Origin: Acinetobacter modestus
GTDB taxonomy: Bacteria > Pseudomonadota > Gammaproteobacteria > Pseudomonadales > Moraxellaceae
DNA: 64,000 bases
Reading direction: 5' to 3'
NCBI RefSeq assembly: GCF_014636095.1
Contig: NZ_BMDV01000004.1
Span: 186,001-250,000 of the forward strand
The position numbers and the translations under genes were made by a program. The notes below the pieces were generated by a model. That model was given only the letters and a program-made list of their open reading frames with translations. It did not search any database and had not been told where the DNA came from. Positions within the stretch are counted from its first letter, which is position 1, and the number at the start of each line of letters is the position of its first letter. Shown in pieces: positions 27,567-37,264 of this stretch.

Positions 27567-28366
27567 ACTAACTCATCGAGCGCGGCTCGAAGCTCCTTCA
27601 CTTTATTCACCGTCTGTTGCACAGCTTCGTCTGCTGGCAATGTCGCAAAAGATTTAACGAAAGCACTTCCTACGATTACGGCATCAGCAACTTGACCCAT
27701 TGCTTTTGCAGAAGCTGCATCACTAATCCCAAAACCAACCCCAACAGGAACGTTGGTCATGCTCTTAATTTTCGCAATACGAGCTGCTGCTTCAGAGGTG
27801 TCTAGTGTTGCTGCACCTGTCACACCTTTTAACGACACATAGTAAACAAAGCCACTAGCTTGATTTACAACATGCTGAATACGTTGATCTGTTGATGTTG
27901 GTGCGAGTAAGAAAATTTGATCCATCTCATTTTGTTTTAAGACATCGCCAAATTGCTTTGATTCTTCAGGCGGTAAGTCCACCAAAAGTACACCATCAAC
28001 ACCACAATCTTTCGCATAAGCAACAAACTTTTCATAACCAATCACTTCAACAGGGTTTAAATACCCCATTAAAACAACGGGTGTCGTTTGATCTTTTTCG
28101 CGAAATTCTTTCACCATATTCAAAGCATCGAGTGTGCTCGTTCCACCTGCTAAAGCACGTTCAGCAGCTAGGGCAATCACTGGACCATCCGCCATTGGGT
28201 CTGAGAATGGCAAGCCCAACTCAACCACATCAACGCCTGCTTCAACCATTTGATGAAGCAGTGGAACTGTGACTTGTGGATGCGGATCTCCTGCCATAAC
28301 ATAAGAAACAAGCGCTTTACGGTGCTGAGATTTAAGCTGTTCAAAACGAGTGGCAAGACGTGACAT
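27563..28366 (-). CDS. trpA: tryptophan synthase alpha chain
   Basis: A 267-residue TIM barrel that cleaves indole-3-glycerol phosphate to indole, which tunnels to TrpB. Family blocks include LVSYVMAGDPHPQVT, VVELGLPFSDPMADGPVIA (catalytic Glu) and GVDGVLLVDLPPEE (catalytic Asp), and PVGVGFGISDA for phosphate binding. The start is placed at the ATG at 28366 (MSRLATRFEQL), the usual TrpA N-terminus; the open frame extends to 28432 but without family similarity. trpB is not adjacent but ~6.6 kb away on the same strand. Confidence 0.96.
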   Translation of the reverse strand: MSRLATRFEQLKSQHRKALVSYVMAGDPHPQVTVPLLHQMVEAGVDVVELGLPFSDPMADGPVIALAAERALAGGTSTLDALNMVKEFREKDQTTPVVLMGYLNPVEVIGYEKFVAYAKDCGVDGVLLVDLPPEESKQFGDVLKQNEMDQIFLLAPTSTDQRIQHVVNQASGFVYYVSLKGVTGAATLDTSEAAARIAKIKSMTNVPVGVGFGISDAASAKAMGQVADAVIVGSAFVKSFATLPADEAVQQTVNKVKELRAALDELV

Positions 28367-28641
28367 AGGATTATGCTTTCCTTGATTTATATAAATTGAG
28401 GAGTTGTTTGTAGTCATACAAGAACACTGCATTGTAACGCTATTTTTTGTTCATTGAACAGAGTTTGACGTGATTGCAACAGTGAATGTTACTACTTACA
28501 ACTGCCCTGCTACATTTATCTATATTTTCAGCTTTTTCTCAATGATCAAAGCTTCCTAATTTTAGCTTCATCGAGGCTGATTTTAGAAATGAGCTCAGCT
28601 CCTTTATACTACCCGCAATTTTTAAGTTTTCTTTTTATTTT
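28367..28641. other. 275-bp divergent spacer between trpA and the NhaC gene
   Basis: It holds no convincing ORF. I looked for a trp leader peptide with tandem Trp codons and an attenuator on the minus strand and saw none. It presumably contains both promoters. Confidence 0.45.
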
Positions 28642-29973
28642 ATGTCTGCCCACACTCAGGAAAAAGTACAAAGCAATGTCCTTGCTTTGCTACCACTATT
28701 GGTATTTTTGATCATCTTTCTCGGGAGTGGTCTCTATCATTCAATGATCGGGACAGAATTTGCATTCTATCAAGTCAAAGCACCTATTGCCGCGATTCCA
28801 GCTGTTATTCTGGCATTACTACTTTATAAACAGAAACTAAATACGGCGATTGAAGAATTCCTACAAGGCGCTAGTCATCCAAATTTGATTTTAATGTTTA
28901 TGGTATTTATGTTGGCAGGTGCTTTTGCAAGTGTCTCCAGTGCCATAGGCAGTGTCGATGCGACAGTACAGTTGGGACTTTCGCTGATTTCGCCTGAATT
29001 TGTGTTACCCATGTTATTTATTATTGCTGCATTTATTGCAACAGCAATGGGAACGTCTATGGGCACCATTGCAGCTTGTGCACCAATTGCATTCGGTTTT
29101 TCCCAAGCAACAGAGATAGCACCTCTCTATGCCATAGGTGCTGTGGTGGGAGGCGCTATGTTTGGTGATAATTTATCTATGATTTCGGATACAACGATCG
29201 CTGCCACACGTAGCCAAAATGTTGAACTTCGAGATAAATTTAGGGTGAATGTGTGGATTGCCTTTCCTGCTGCAATCATTACATTGATGCTTTATGTAAT
29301 GATGAGTCACCAAACAGAGTCAATTCCATCAAAACCTTATGATTTATTGCTTATTTTGCCTTATTTAGCTGTTTTTTTTCTTGCCTTTACACGCTTACAT
29401 GTACTTGCTGTATTAATGATTGGTGTTATTTTGTCAGGTGTGATTGGTCTTATTGAAAAATCTGAATTTGATTTATTAAAACTCAATAACTCAATTTATG
29501 ATGGCTTTGTTGGCATGTTTGAGGTGGCATTACTTTCCATGTTGCTAGGTGGTTTGTCTACCCTGATGCAAAAAGAAGGCGGTTTGCAATGGCTTATTCA
29601 ACGTATTTATACGATTACGCGTCTATTCAAATTTGGCAAACAGCGTGCAGGTGAATTAGGCATTAGTTTTCTGGTCATATTCTCAAATTTATTTGTCGCC
29701 AATAATACCGTTGCCATTATTTTATCAGGAGATATGGCACGTGAAGTAGCGAAAGAATATGATGTTGACCCTAAGCGAAGCGCAGCTTTGCTTGATATTT
29801 TTTCTTGCGTAATTCAAGGGATTATTCCCTACGGTGCTCAATTACTGCTTGCTTGTTCAATTGCCAAACTTTCGCCGATTGAACTGATTGGCAATATCTA
29901 CTATTGCTGGATTCTTGCAGTGTGCGCAATCCTTGCAATTGTTTTTAATTATCCACATTTAAAAACACGCTAA
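28642..29973 (+). CDS. Na+/H+ antiporter, NhaC family
   Basis: A 443-residue inner-membrane protein with about 11-12 hydrophobic segments. GTSMGTIAACAPIAFGFS and GGAMFGDNLSMISDTTIAAT are the typical NhaC blocks, and VANNTVAIILSGDMAREVAKEY occurs late. Members exchange sodium (or an amino/organic acid) for protons. It is transcribed divergently from the trpA operon across a 275-bp spacer, and converges with an AraC gene. Ion specificity inferred from family only. Confidence 0.86.
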   Translation: MSAHTQEKVQSNVLALLPLLVFLIIFLGSGLYHSMIGTEFAFYQVKAPIAAIPAVILALLLYKQKLNTAIEEFLQGASHPNLILMFMVFMLAGAFASVSSAIGSVDATVQLGLSLISPEFVLPMLFIIAAFIATAMGTSMGTIAACAPIAFGFSQATEIAPLYAIGAVVGGAMFGDNLSMISDTTIAATRSQNVELRDKFRVNVWIAFPAAIITLMLYVMMSHQTESIPSKPYDLLLILPYLAVFFLAFTRLHVLAVLMIGVILSGVIGLIEKSEFDLLKLNNSIYDGFVGMFEVALLSMLLGGLSTLMQKEGGLQWLIQRIYTITRLFKFGKQRAGELGISFLVIFSNLFVANNTVAIILSGDMAREVAKEYDVDPKRSAALLDIFSCVIQGIIPYGAQLLLACSIAKLSPIELIGNIYYCWILAVCAILAIVFNYPHLKTR

Positions 29974-30008
29974 AAGCAATCCATAAATCTCTTTAGTTTG
30001 CTTTAAAG

Positions 30009-31031
30009 TTAAAGAGATTTCAAAAACTGCTTGGGTGTAATTCCTGTCCAGCGTTTGAACGCTCGCCCAAACGCACTTTGATCTGCATAATTCAAGCGTT
30101 CAGCAATTTCAGAGAATGATTTCCCTTGTTGCAAATATAATTTACTTTGTTCCAAACGATACTGATCTAAAATATCTTGAAAATTAAGCTGATAGGTTTT
30201 GAGTTGACGTTGCAATGTTCGTTCTGAACAATGCAAACGCTTAGCAACATAACTGAGCAGTAGTTCTTCTTGCTGTAAAAGTCCTTGTTCAATATGCGTT
30301 TGTACTTTTTGACGGAACTGTTGTTGCTGAATCTCAAAAGAAGTAATGCTATTCAGGGATTGCTGAGCTTGAGTAGAGAGTACATAGTTTAATTGTTGGT
30401 CTGCCGCGATACTTTTTGCTTTTAAAATTTGATTTGAAAAGCGAATTGCATATTGCCCAGCTTGAATTTGGATCGGACAACCATAAAATTTTTCAAAGTG
30501 ATATAAAGCTGTATGTGGTGCGTAACCAAATTGAATCATTTGTGGCGGAACGAGGGCATCTTGCACAATTGACTGCGCAATTTTAAAGATCAGCGCCAGA
30601 TTTAGCTCATACATTTCCCGATAATCACGATAAGATGCCCCCCAAACAATTTGAATATATTCAGAAAACTGCTGAACATTCAGTTGTTCTAAATTGGTCT
30701 GTTTAAAAACCAAAGAATAATAACGTTGTAAAAGCTGTAACGCCTGTTGCAGATCTAAACTGGTTGAAGCCAAATATCCCATTAAACCCAAATCTTGCAA
30801 ATTGGCATGTTCAGCCAATACTAATGTAATCGGTCGAGGGAAATAGGCTTGTGCCGATTGCAAAAGCAATGCATAACGTTCAACATCAAAATCATGCTCA
30901 TCTGGATTTTCCAAGCAAGTAAGAAAAGCTTGCCAAAGCTCAGGCGCAACAACTTTAGACAAATCAATTTGTTCTTGTTGTAAAACACGATTAAATAATC
31001 GCAGGTATCCAATAATAATTTTAACTGACAT
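30009..31031 (-). CDS. AraC-family transcriptional regulator
   Basis: A 340-residue regulator with a PF12625-type N-terminal domain (YLASTSLDLQQALQLLQRYY, FGYAPHTALYHFEKFYGCP) and a C-terminal AraC DNA-binding domain, LHCSERTLQRQLKTYQLNFQ then FSEIAERLNYADQSAFGRAF and KRWTGITPKQFLKSL. It is transcribed divergently from a PF10118 diiron-type hydrolase gene with 118 bp between them, which makes that gene the likely target. It resembles the AraC protein at 4162 in layout but is clearly distinct. Confidence 0.87.
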   Translation of the reverse strand: MSVKIIIGYLRLFNRVLQQEQIDLSKVVAPELWQAFLTCLENPDEHDFDVERYALLLQSAQAYFPRPITLVLAEHANLQDLGLMGYLASTSLDLQQALQLLQRYYSLVFKQTNLEQLNVQQFSEYIQIVWGASYRDYREMYELNLALIFKIAQSIVQDALVPPQMIQFGYAPHTALYHFEKFYGCPIQIQAGQYAIRFSNQILKAKSIAADQQLNYVLSTQAQQSLNSITSFEIQQQQFRQKVQTHIEQGLLQQEELLLSYVAKRLHCSERTLQRQLKTYQLNFQDILDQYRLEQSKLYLQQGKSFSEIAERLNYADQSAFGRAFKRWTGITPKQFLKSL

Positions 31032-31149
31032 ATGCCGATCTCATCCTGATCTGTCGTTATTTGTATAAAACTTGGCTGTAACTGTCAAAACATTTCATCG
31101 GACTTTTTCCATACTGAGTTCATGAAGAAAAGACAAGGAATAGCAAAAA

Positions 31150-32025
31150 ATGAATGCACATGTTTCCTATCAAGTTGAGCCAGTTGTTAGAACAAAACTA
31201 GATTTCCATTTAGATCAGGCGCCACGTTTTTGGTTTGGTGGTGATCCATTTCGTACTCGTATGTTTGATGCATTAAGCCTAACCTTCCCTGATGGCGAAC
31301 GCTATTTTATTGAATGTGTGCGTTTATTCCGTGACAAAATTAATGATCCTGACTTGCAAGAACGTGTGGCTGATTTTATCCGTCAGGAAGCACAGCATGG
31401 TATTGCACATGACAAAATGAATCAGATCATGAAAGAGCAAGGTATGCCTGTAGATCAATTCACTGCACGGTTGAAAAAGATTTTTAGATTTGAATTAAAA
31501 AACCGTTCAGCTCAATACAATATTGCCATGACCGCAGCAGCAGAGCATTTAACCGCGTTAATGGCAGATACTTTTTATAGTAAAAAGGAAACTTTGGCTG
31601 AAGCAGATCCATTTGTTCGTGCGCTATTTGCTTGGCATGCGATTGAAGAAATGGAACATCGTGATGTTGCTTTTGATGTGATGAAGCAAGTCGGTGATGT
31701 ACCTGAAGCAACTCGACGCTTTGCGCTACTCTTCACCACCTTCATGATGTTTGGTTTTACTTTGTATCGTACGGATGTAATGCTAAAAACTGACGGTTTT
31801 AATTTAAGACAACGCTTTGATATGGCGCGTAAAGGTTTGCCGTGGTTCTTCGGTCGCAATGGTATTTTGACTGCAAAAAGGTCTCAATATAGTGACTGGT
31901 TTAAAAAGGATTTCCATCCAAATCAACATCCAGTGATTCGTCAATATGATGTTTGGATTGATACTTTGGCTAAAACCAATGACCCAATTGCTGCGGGTGA
32001 AGCTTTTTGGCAAGCGGGGCTTTGA
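31150..32025 (+). CDS. predicted metal-dependent hydrolase (PF10118 family)
   Basis: A 291-residue protein of the PF10118 family. Helix pairs carry ferritin-like metal ligands: the E/QEAQHGIAH block, AMTAAAEHLTALM and AIEEMEHRDVAFD, an ExxH-type pattern suggesting a diiron or other dinuclear site. Early LDQAPRFWFGGDPFRTRMFDAL is the family opening. The reaction is unknown; the neighbourhood of an AraC regulator suggests inducible lipid or xenobiotic metabolism. AAGGAA lies about ten bases before the ATG. Confidence 0.82.
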   Translation: MNAHVSYQVEPVVRTKLDFHLDQAPRFWFGGDPFRTRMFDALSLTFPDGERYFIECVRLFRDKINDPDLQERVADFIRQEAQHGIAHDKMNQIMKEQGMPVDQFTARLKKIFRFELKNRSAQYNIAMTAAAEHLTALMADTFYSKKETLAEADPFVRALFAWHAIEEMEHRDVAFDVMKQVGDVPEATRRFALLFTTFMMFGFTLYRTDVMLKTDGFNLRQRFDMARKGLPWFFGRNGILTAKRSQYSDWFKKDFHPNQHPVIRQYDVWIDTLAKTNDPIAAGEAFWQAGL

Positions 32026-32057
32026 TACGCTTCTTAAAAGAAGTCCATTTAAATTGT

Positions 32058-32096
32058 ACTTCAAAAGTTGGGCACTTTTCATCTAACTTTTGAAGT
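32058..32096. terminator. 12-bp stem-loop after the PF10118 gene
   Basis: ACTTCAAAAGTT (32058-32069) and its complement AACTTTTGAAGT (32085-32096) form a perfect stem around a 15-base loop. A short T stretch follows. Likely terminator between convergent genes. Confidence 0.6.
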
Positions 32097-32227
32097 TTAA
32101 GCCTTAAATTATAAATAACTGTTTTTTGATTCAAGCATGAATTACAAAATAGTTAAAAGTTATCAAACGAGCTTTTAGTCTTATTTATTTTCTACAACTC
32201 ATCTTGGTTAAAAAACTAGAAATATCA

Positions 32228-32665
32228 CTACAGTACAATATCTTGAACTCCAACTTCAATTACCTTCTCATTTGACACCAGAATACCAACACCGAGCTCT
32301 GAATCAAATAAAGTATCAAAAATAAAACCTATTCTTCTATCTTCTCCATTTTCTGTATGCATGATTTTTATATATTTTAAGGTGATTAAACTTTCTATAC
32401 GATCTGTTTCTACAATTCCAATATCTTCTCTACAATATTTTATAAGAGTTTGTTCTACATCTTTTAAAACATTTTCCTTGTTATCTTCAAAATGTATGTA
32501 TGTTTTCCTTTGATTATCAGTGATATCACTACCATCATCTTCATACGTATAAACTATTAACCCAATTATATTTAATCGATTAAATAATTCTATTTTATAT
32601 TCACGCATCCACAACGATTCTTCATTATGCAAAGTAGCAAAAACTTGATCATTAATTAAGTTCAT
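32228..32665 (-). CDS. hypothetical protein, possibly immunity-type (DUF6985-like)
   Basis: A 145-residue acidic soluble protein with a good ribosome site (GAGGGG before the ATG at 32665). The central pattern VYTYEDDGSDITDNQRKTYI followed by HFEDNKENVLKDVEQTLIKY resembles small proteins annotated DUF6985 that are often found near polymorphic toxins. This resemblance is from memory and weak. No toxin gene is next to it. It is more A/T-rich than its neighbours, which could mean recent acquisition. It lies 60 bp after DUF2804 on the same strand. Confidence 0.55.
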   Translation of the reverse strand: MNLINDQVFATLHNEESLWMREYKIELFNRLNIIGLIVYTYEDDGSDITDNQRKTYIHFEDNKENVLKDVEQTLIKYCREDIGIVETDRIESLITLKYIKIMHTENGEDRRIGFIFDTLFDSELGVGILVSNEKVIEVGVQDIVL

Positions 32666-32725
32666 TTTCCCCTCGTATCACTGTTATTGATCCGTCCCTA
32701 AAAGCTAAGAACATATATGTGAATT

Positions 32726-33721
32726 TCACCACTTCGCGTAATGTTGTTCTAGTAATCCATATTCATTATCTAATAACACCAGTTCAACATTTTCATGTTC
32801 AATCGTACCACTGACTTTAGCTTGCCATTGATTAAACTGACTACCGATCAAACGTAAGTTAATATTTTCAAAACGACACCAACCTGTTTCAACTAGCAAA
32901 TTCAATCGCTCGTCTAAAGAACGAATTGACCAACAATTTTCATTTTGTTGCTCAAATAAAATATCAGTTAAAGGATATAAGCGTCCATCAACCCACAACG
33001 CATTTTCATTACCAAAACTTTCATTCACACCTGAAGCTAAATTCAAGCCAATACGGCGATCATTTGCATCTCGAAATTGACACGACAACCAAAACCAAGC
33101 GGTTTCAGGTCGTAAAAAACCACAGGTATCATCGAGTGCAGCTAGGCTGTGAGAATTAAATTCGATCTGCTGTTGATCTGGACTAATGAAAAAGCCTTCT
33201 ACTGCCAAAGTGGTTTGTTTTTGTGTATATGTCCAACCATTAATTCCTGTTGGGCTACATAAACTTAAGGCATCCGTACCTGCACAAAAAATACGTGCTT
33301 TCAGTTGTACTTCACCATGTTTGGTCACTTGGATATAACGCACACCATTGGCATGCTGCATATCAAATTGATAAGCTGATTTTTTAAAATAACTTTGACT
33401 AAATAAAGGTTGTTCATCAAGTTGAGTTTTCAACGCCAATGGCTGAATCGCATTCCATTCGATTACTTTTTTAGAAAGATGATCATAAACATAGAAAAAA
33501 CCATGCCCCGCCCATGATAAATCGACAATCGCAATACCAATGCTGTAATGCTCATGTTGTAAACCACAGAATTTAAATTTTTTATATTTAAGCTGCTTGC
33601 GCCAACCTTTTAGTACTTGGCCATAAGGCGTTTTATAAATATAGTCATCCAAATTGATTTGTGAAGGTATCTGATCAAAACGCCCATAACGAGGCTGACC
33701 ATTTTTCTGTATCAATTTCAC
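32726..33721 (-). CDS. DUF2804 family protein
   Basis: A 331-residue protein matching the DUF2804 layout: an early GQPRYGRFDQIP segment, KQLKYKKFKFCGLQHEHYSIGIAIVDLSW-type beta strands, GFFYVYDHLSKKV, and the late SGVNESFGNENALWVDGRLY. The start codon is GTG at 33721, with GGGG eight bases upstream. The gene follows the GGDEF cyclase gene by 19 bp, so the two are likely co-transcribed. The biochemical role of DUF2804 is not known; the fold looks like a lipocalin/AttH-type beta barrel. Confidence 0.8.
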   Translation of the reverse strand: MKLIQKNGQPRYGRFDQIPSQINLDDYIYKTPYGQVLKGWRKQLKYKKFKFCGLQHEHYSIGIAIVDLSWAGHGFFYVYDHLSKKVIEWNAIQPLALKTQLDEQPLFSQSYFKKSAYQFDMQHANGVRYIQVTKHGEVQLKARIFCAGTDALSLCSPTGINGWTYTQKQTTLAVEGFFISPDQQQIEFNSHSLAALDDTCGFLRPETAWFWLSCQFRDANDRRIGLNLASGVNESFGNENALWVDGRLYPLTDILFEQQNENCWSIRSLDERLNLLVETGWCRFENINLRLIGSQFNQWQAKVSGTIEHENVELVLLDNEYGLLEQHYAKW

Positions 33722-33740
33722 AAGATTATCCCCAACTCAA

Positions 33741-34889
33741 TTATAACGTAAATGCCGTTCTGACCTGATTTTTACCATTGTGTTTCGCCTCGTACAACGC
33801 CTTATCTGCTTGCTCAAACAAGCCTGTATAATCAAACCCACTAAAAGCTGTACTACTTACCCCAAAACACGCCTTGATATAAAGCATTTCATTTTCTTTC
33901 ACTTCAACTGCGGTTTGCTCTAATGCTTTACGACATACCTCTGCGACCAACACTGCATTTCCAATAGAGGTAAATGGTAATAAAATGACAAATTCCTCAC
34001 CACCATAACGTCCAATCACATCACTGGCTCGTAAATTTTTCCGCAGTATATTTGCGACATGTTTTAAAACCAAATCTCCTTGATGATGTCCATATTGATC
34101 ATTAATATTTTTAAAATTATCAATATCCACCATAATCAATGATGTTTCTCGATGGGTAATTTGTGCCTGTTGCATCTGTAAATCAATAATTTGATTCACC
34201 CCCCGACGATTAAGCAAACTTGTCAACTCATCGGTACAGCTTAGCTTTTGTATTTTTGAATTATATCTGCGCCAACGCTCTACACTAATATCAAATAAAG
34301 TAATCGTAAATGCTGCATATAATGTTGTATAAAACATGGAATAAATGATCTGAGCATTTTGCACATCTTTATGCATCAAGGTATAAGGTTTATACGCAAT
34401 TGCATAATCCAAATACCCAGCAACCGTTAGTCCTGCTAAAAGATAATATACAATGACGTAAGAAATTAGACCAAAATAGACAACAAAACGAGGAAATAAC
34501 AATAATGCCGTGAAGGCAATTCCCATAAAAATAATTCCATTGAGAATATTGAGCAAACCAACACCAATCGGCAAGCCTAACAATGAAAATGGGTAATAAA
34601 CAGATAAAAATAATACATAATAAATATGGGTATTTGGCTTATTTTTAATAAAAAAGCCAAACAGAATTAAAAATGCATTTAAAACAAATATACTAGGATA
34701 CAACCACAGAAATTTAGTTAATAACTCAGTATTTGCTAAAGGATGATACATATATTTTATTTGCATAAAATAGATGATCACAGCAGTAAAACTAGCATAA
34801 AGTAATATAGATTGGGATTTTTTAACTAAATCCCAATCCAAAATGACAAGAAAAGCTTTACTTATATATATGGGTAAGGAGTATTTCAT
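33741..34889 (-). CDS. membrane-bound diguanylate cyclase (GGDEF domain)
   Basis: A 382-residue protein with about six membrane helices in residues ~1-200 and a C-terminal GGDEF domain. The active site is GGEEF (in IGRYGGEEFVILLP), an active variant, and the nucleotide/metal segment LIMVDIDNFKNINDQYGHHQGD is intact, so c-di-GMP synthesis is expected. I do not see an RxxD inhibitory site clearly. It precedes DUF2804 in a probable operon. The membrane part may sense an envelope signal. Confidence 0.9.
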   Translation of the reverse strand: MKYSLPIYISKAFLVILDWDLVKKSQSILLYASFTAVIIYFMQIKYMYHPLANTELLTKFLWLYPSIFVLNAFLILFGFFIKNKPNTHIYYVLFLSVYYPFSLLGLPIGVGLLNILNGIIFMGIAFTALLLFPRFVVYFGLISYVIVYYLLAGLTVAGYLDYAIAYKPYTLMHKDVQNAQIIYSMFYTTLYAAFTITLFDISVERWRRYNSKIQKLSCTDELTSLLNRRGVNQIIDLQMQQAQITHRETSLIMVDIDNFKNINDQYGHHQGDLVLKHVANILRKNLRASDVIGRYGGEEFVILLPFTSIGNAVLVAEVCRKALEQTAVEVKENEMLYIKACFGVSSTAFSGFDYTGLFEQADKALYEAKHNGKNQVRTAFTL

Positions 34890-35012
34890 CCTCCGTAATC
34901 CTGTATGATTATTGTCGTGTTATACATCCATGTACAACCTGTAACAACATAATAAATATCAATGTTGTTTAGGTACACTATTCATAAAATACTATCATAC
35001 AAATATTCGATA

Positions 35013-36257
35013 TTATAAGTCGACCATCGGAATACCATCAATTTTTGCAACAGTCATTAAGTCTTTATCGCCACGACCTGAAACGGTTGCAATAATGATT
35101 TGGTCTTTCGACATCGTTGGAGCAAGTTTAGTGACATATGCCATCGCATGTGAACTTTCAAGTGCAGGAATGATGCCTTCAATCTGAGTTAAATCACGGA
35201 AACCTTGTAAGGCTTCATCATCTTTAATCGGCACATATTCAACACGATGCATATCTTTTAAGAAACTATGCTCTGGACCAACACCTGGATAGTCCAAACC
35301 TGCTGAAATACTATGTGTTTCAATGATCTGACCTTGCTCATCCGACATGAGATAAGTACGGTTACCATGTAATACACCAACATGCCCTGCATTTAATGGT
35401 GCAGAGTGCTTACCTGTTTCAATACCATAACCTGCGGCTTCAACACCGTACATTTTCACATTTTGGTCATTCAGGAATGGATAGAACAAGCCCATTGCAT
35501 TTGAGCCTCCGCCAACACAAGCAACCAAGGCATCAGGTAAACGCCCTGCTTGTGCTTGGATCTGTTGACGTGCTTCACGACCAATGATTGATTGGAAATC
35601 ACGAACGAGTTGTGGATATGGATGTGGGCCTGCAACCGTACCAATGACATAATAAGTCGTATCAACATTGGTAACCCAATCACGCATTGCTTCGTTCATA
35701 GCATCTTTTAATGTTTTTGAACCACTTTGCACAGGAACTACAGTCGCTCCAAGCAAACGCATACGATATACATTCATCGCTTGACGTTTTACGTCTTCAG
35801 CACCCATGTACACCACACATTCCATACCTAAACGTGCAGCAATCGTTGCGGTCGCAACACCATGTTGACCTGCACCTGTTTCCGCGATGATGCGCTTCTT
35901 ACCTGAAAGCTTTGCCAATAAAGCCTGACCAATGGTGTTGTTGACCTTATGTGAACCTGTATGATTCAAGTCTTCACGTTTCAGGTAAATTTGCGCACCG
36001 CCGAGGTGCTGAGACCATCGTTCAGCATAATAAAGTGGACTTGGACGACCAACATAGAACGCAAGATCACGGTCAAACTCTGCTAAAAACTGAGCATCAT
36101 TTTTCATACGACCATAAAGACTTTCTAAGTCTTCAAGTGCAGCCATAAGCGTTTCTGACACAAAACGCCCACCATGAATACCAAAATGCCCCTGAGCATC
36201 TGGAAACTGGGTGTAGTCAATCGCCTGATTTTGTTGACTAAGGTTTTGCTGATCCAC
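35013..36257 (-). CDS. trpB: tryptophan synthase beta chain
   Basis: A 414-residue PLP enzyme joining indole and serine to tryptophan. The PLP lysine is in [20 protein letters not shown], and the phosphate-binding loop is [14 protein letters not shown] place the start at a GTG at 36257, because AAGGAG lies six bases upstream inside the end of trpF; the two genes thus overlap by 20 bp and are probably coupled. The frame continues upstream to 36284 without a ribosome site. Its partner trpA is ~6.6 kb away. Confidence 0.96.
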   Translation of the reverse strand: MDQQNLSQQNQAIDYTQFPDAQGHFGIHGGRFVSETLMAALEDLESLYGRMKNDAQFLAEFDRDLAFYVGRPSPLYYAERWSQHLGGAQIYLKREDLNHTGSHKVNNTIGQALLAKLSGKKRIIAETGAGQHGVATATIAARLGMECVVYMGAEDVKRQAMNVYRMRLLGATVVPVQSGSKTLKDAMNEAMRDWVTNVDTTYYVIGTVAGPHPYPQLVRDFQSIIGREARQQIQAQAGRLPDALVACVGGGSNAMGLFYPFLNDQNVKMYGVEAAGYGIETGKHSAPLNAGHVGVLHGNRTYLMSDEQGQIIETHSISAGLDYPGVGPEHSFLKDMHRVEYVPIKDDEALQGFRDLTQIEGIIPALESSHAMAYVTKLAPTMSKDQIIIATVSGRGDKDLMTVAKIDGIPMVDL

Positions 36258-36897
36258 GTTGGACTCCTTGCATAAATTTTTCAATGAGTTGTTGGTCTTT
36301 TATACCTTTAGCGGACTCTACGCCTCCGCTGACATCCACAGCAAAAGCTGCTGTAGTATCAATAGCGTCACTCACATTTTCAGGGGTTAATCCCCCTGCC
36401 AAAATTAGTGGAATATTAAGTTTTGGAAATTTATTCCAATCGAAACAGTGGCCTGTTCCACCTTTTAAATCAGGATGCCACGCATCAAGTAGAACCGCAC
36501 TGGCTCCCACAGCTTGATAGCGTTGAATTTCGGTCAAAATATCTAAATCAGGTTTAACCTGAATGGCTTTGTACCAACGGCGTTTGCAATGCAACGCAAT
36601 TTGTTGGCATTGTTCAGGTGTTTCATCACCATGTAGTTGTAATACATCCAACGGAACTGAATCAAGCACTGTTTGGATTTCTTCTGCGCTTGCATTTACA
36701 AATAAACCGACCAACTGAACATAAGCGGGTACTGAGCTTGCCAAGATTTGCGCTTGTTCAATACTGACATGACGTGGGCTTGGGGGAAAGAATACAAAAC
36801 CAATCGCATCTGCTCCTGCTTGCACAACAGCATCAATATCTTGAGTCCGCGTGATCCCACAAATTTTGGCACGAGTTCGGAGTTGAGTTTGGCGCAT
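36238..36897 (-). CDS. trpF: phosphoribosylanthranilate isomerase
   Basis: A 219-residue TIM barrel catalysing the Amadori rearrangement of phosphoribosylanthranilate in tryptophan synthesis. Catalytic Cys lies in [14 protein letters not shown] and the Asp in [25 protein letters not shown] (here [13 protein letters not shown]) and [13 protein letters not shown] complete the family set. It overlaps trpB. No leader peptide or attenuator is evident upstream, where the divergent cobalamin-riboswitch region begins. Confidence 0.95.
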   Translation of the reverse strand: MRQTQLRTRAKICGITRTQDIDAVVQAGADAIGFVFFPPSPRHVSIEQAQILASSVPAYVQLVGLFVNASAEEIQTVLDSVPLDVLQLHGDETPEQCQQIALHCKRRWYKAIQVKPDLDILTEIQRYQAVGASAVLLDAWHPDLKGGTGHCFDWNKFPKLNIPLILAGGLTPENVSDAIDTTAAFAVDVSGGVESAKGIKDQQLIEKFMQGVQRGSAKP

Positions 36898-36985
36898 TTG
36901 ATGTCCAATTTGAGATGGCTATTTACTACTCTTACATTGTAAAGCAATTTGACATACTTTGGTCAAAGTTCATTTCCAAATGCAA

Positions 36986-37014
36986 TTGTTTAAAAAACGT
37001 TAACACTCTATACT
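36986..37014 (+). promoter_or_regulatory. sigma-70-type promoter of the cobalamin operon
   Basis: TTGTTT (36986-36991) and TATACT (37009-37014) are separated by 17 bases, a good -35/-10 pair. The predicted transcript start near 37021 coincides with the beginning of the riboswitch. Confidence 0.6.
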
Positions 37015-37020
37015 TCGCGT

Positions 37021-37212
37021 CATCTCGCAACAAGTCTAAAGCAAATTCTTTTGCTTATAGGGAAGTTGGTGTAAGTCCAACACTGCCCTCGCAACGGTAA
37101 CACCGAATTATTAATCTCAGCTAAACGCCAAATCACTGCATCTGAATGATGTGGGAAGATGATTAATAGCATCACCATTGTGATGATATAGTGAAGTCCG
37201 GAGACCTGCTTG
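37021..37212 (+). promoter_or_regulatory. cobalamin (AdoCbl) riboswitch
   Basis: The leader carries the hallmark pieces of the B12 riboswitch in order: GGGAAGTTGGTGTAAGTCC, then CACTGCCCTCGCAACGGTAA, and the B12 box AGTCCGGAGACCTGC at about 37195-37209. It precedes a BtuB-like receptor gene by ~50 bp. Binding of adenosylcobalamin is expected to lower expression, most likely by blocking the ribosome site since no terminator hairpin is obvious before the gene. Confidence 0.93.
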
Positions 37213-37264
37213 TTGTTTATTTCCACTTTAACATTCACGATGGGTGAATGTCTGGAGCGACATC

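Noticed and set aside
28367..28641. Possible trp leader/attenuator before trpA
   Set aside because: No leader frame with Trp codons and no antiterminator/terminator pair was found.
36898..36985. TTTGAC/GTCAAA inverted repeat in the trpF-btuB spacer
   Set aside because: The arms are short and overlap promoter-like A/T-rich sequence; I could not link it to a regulator.
37244..37264. GTG start for btuB
   Set aside because: It would place seven residues before the signal peptide, and GGAG at 37254 clearly serves the ATG at 37265.
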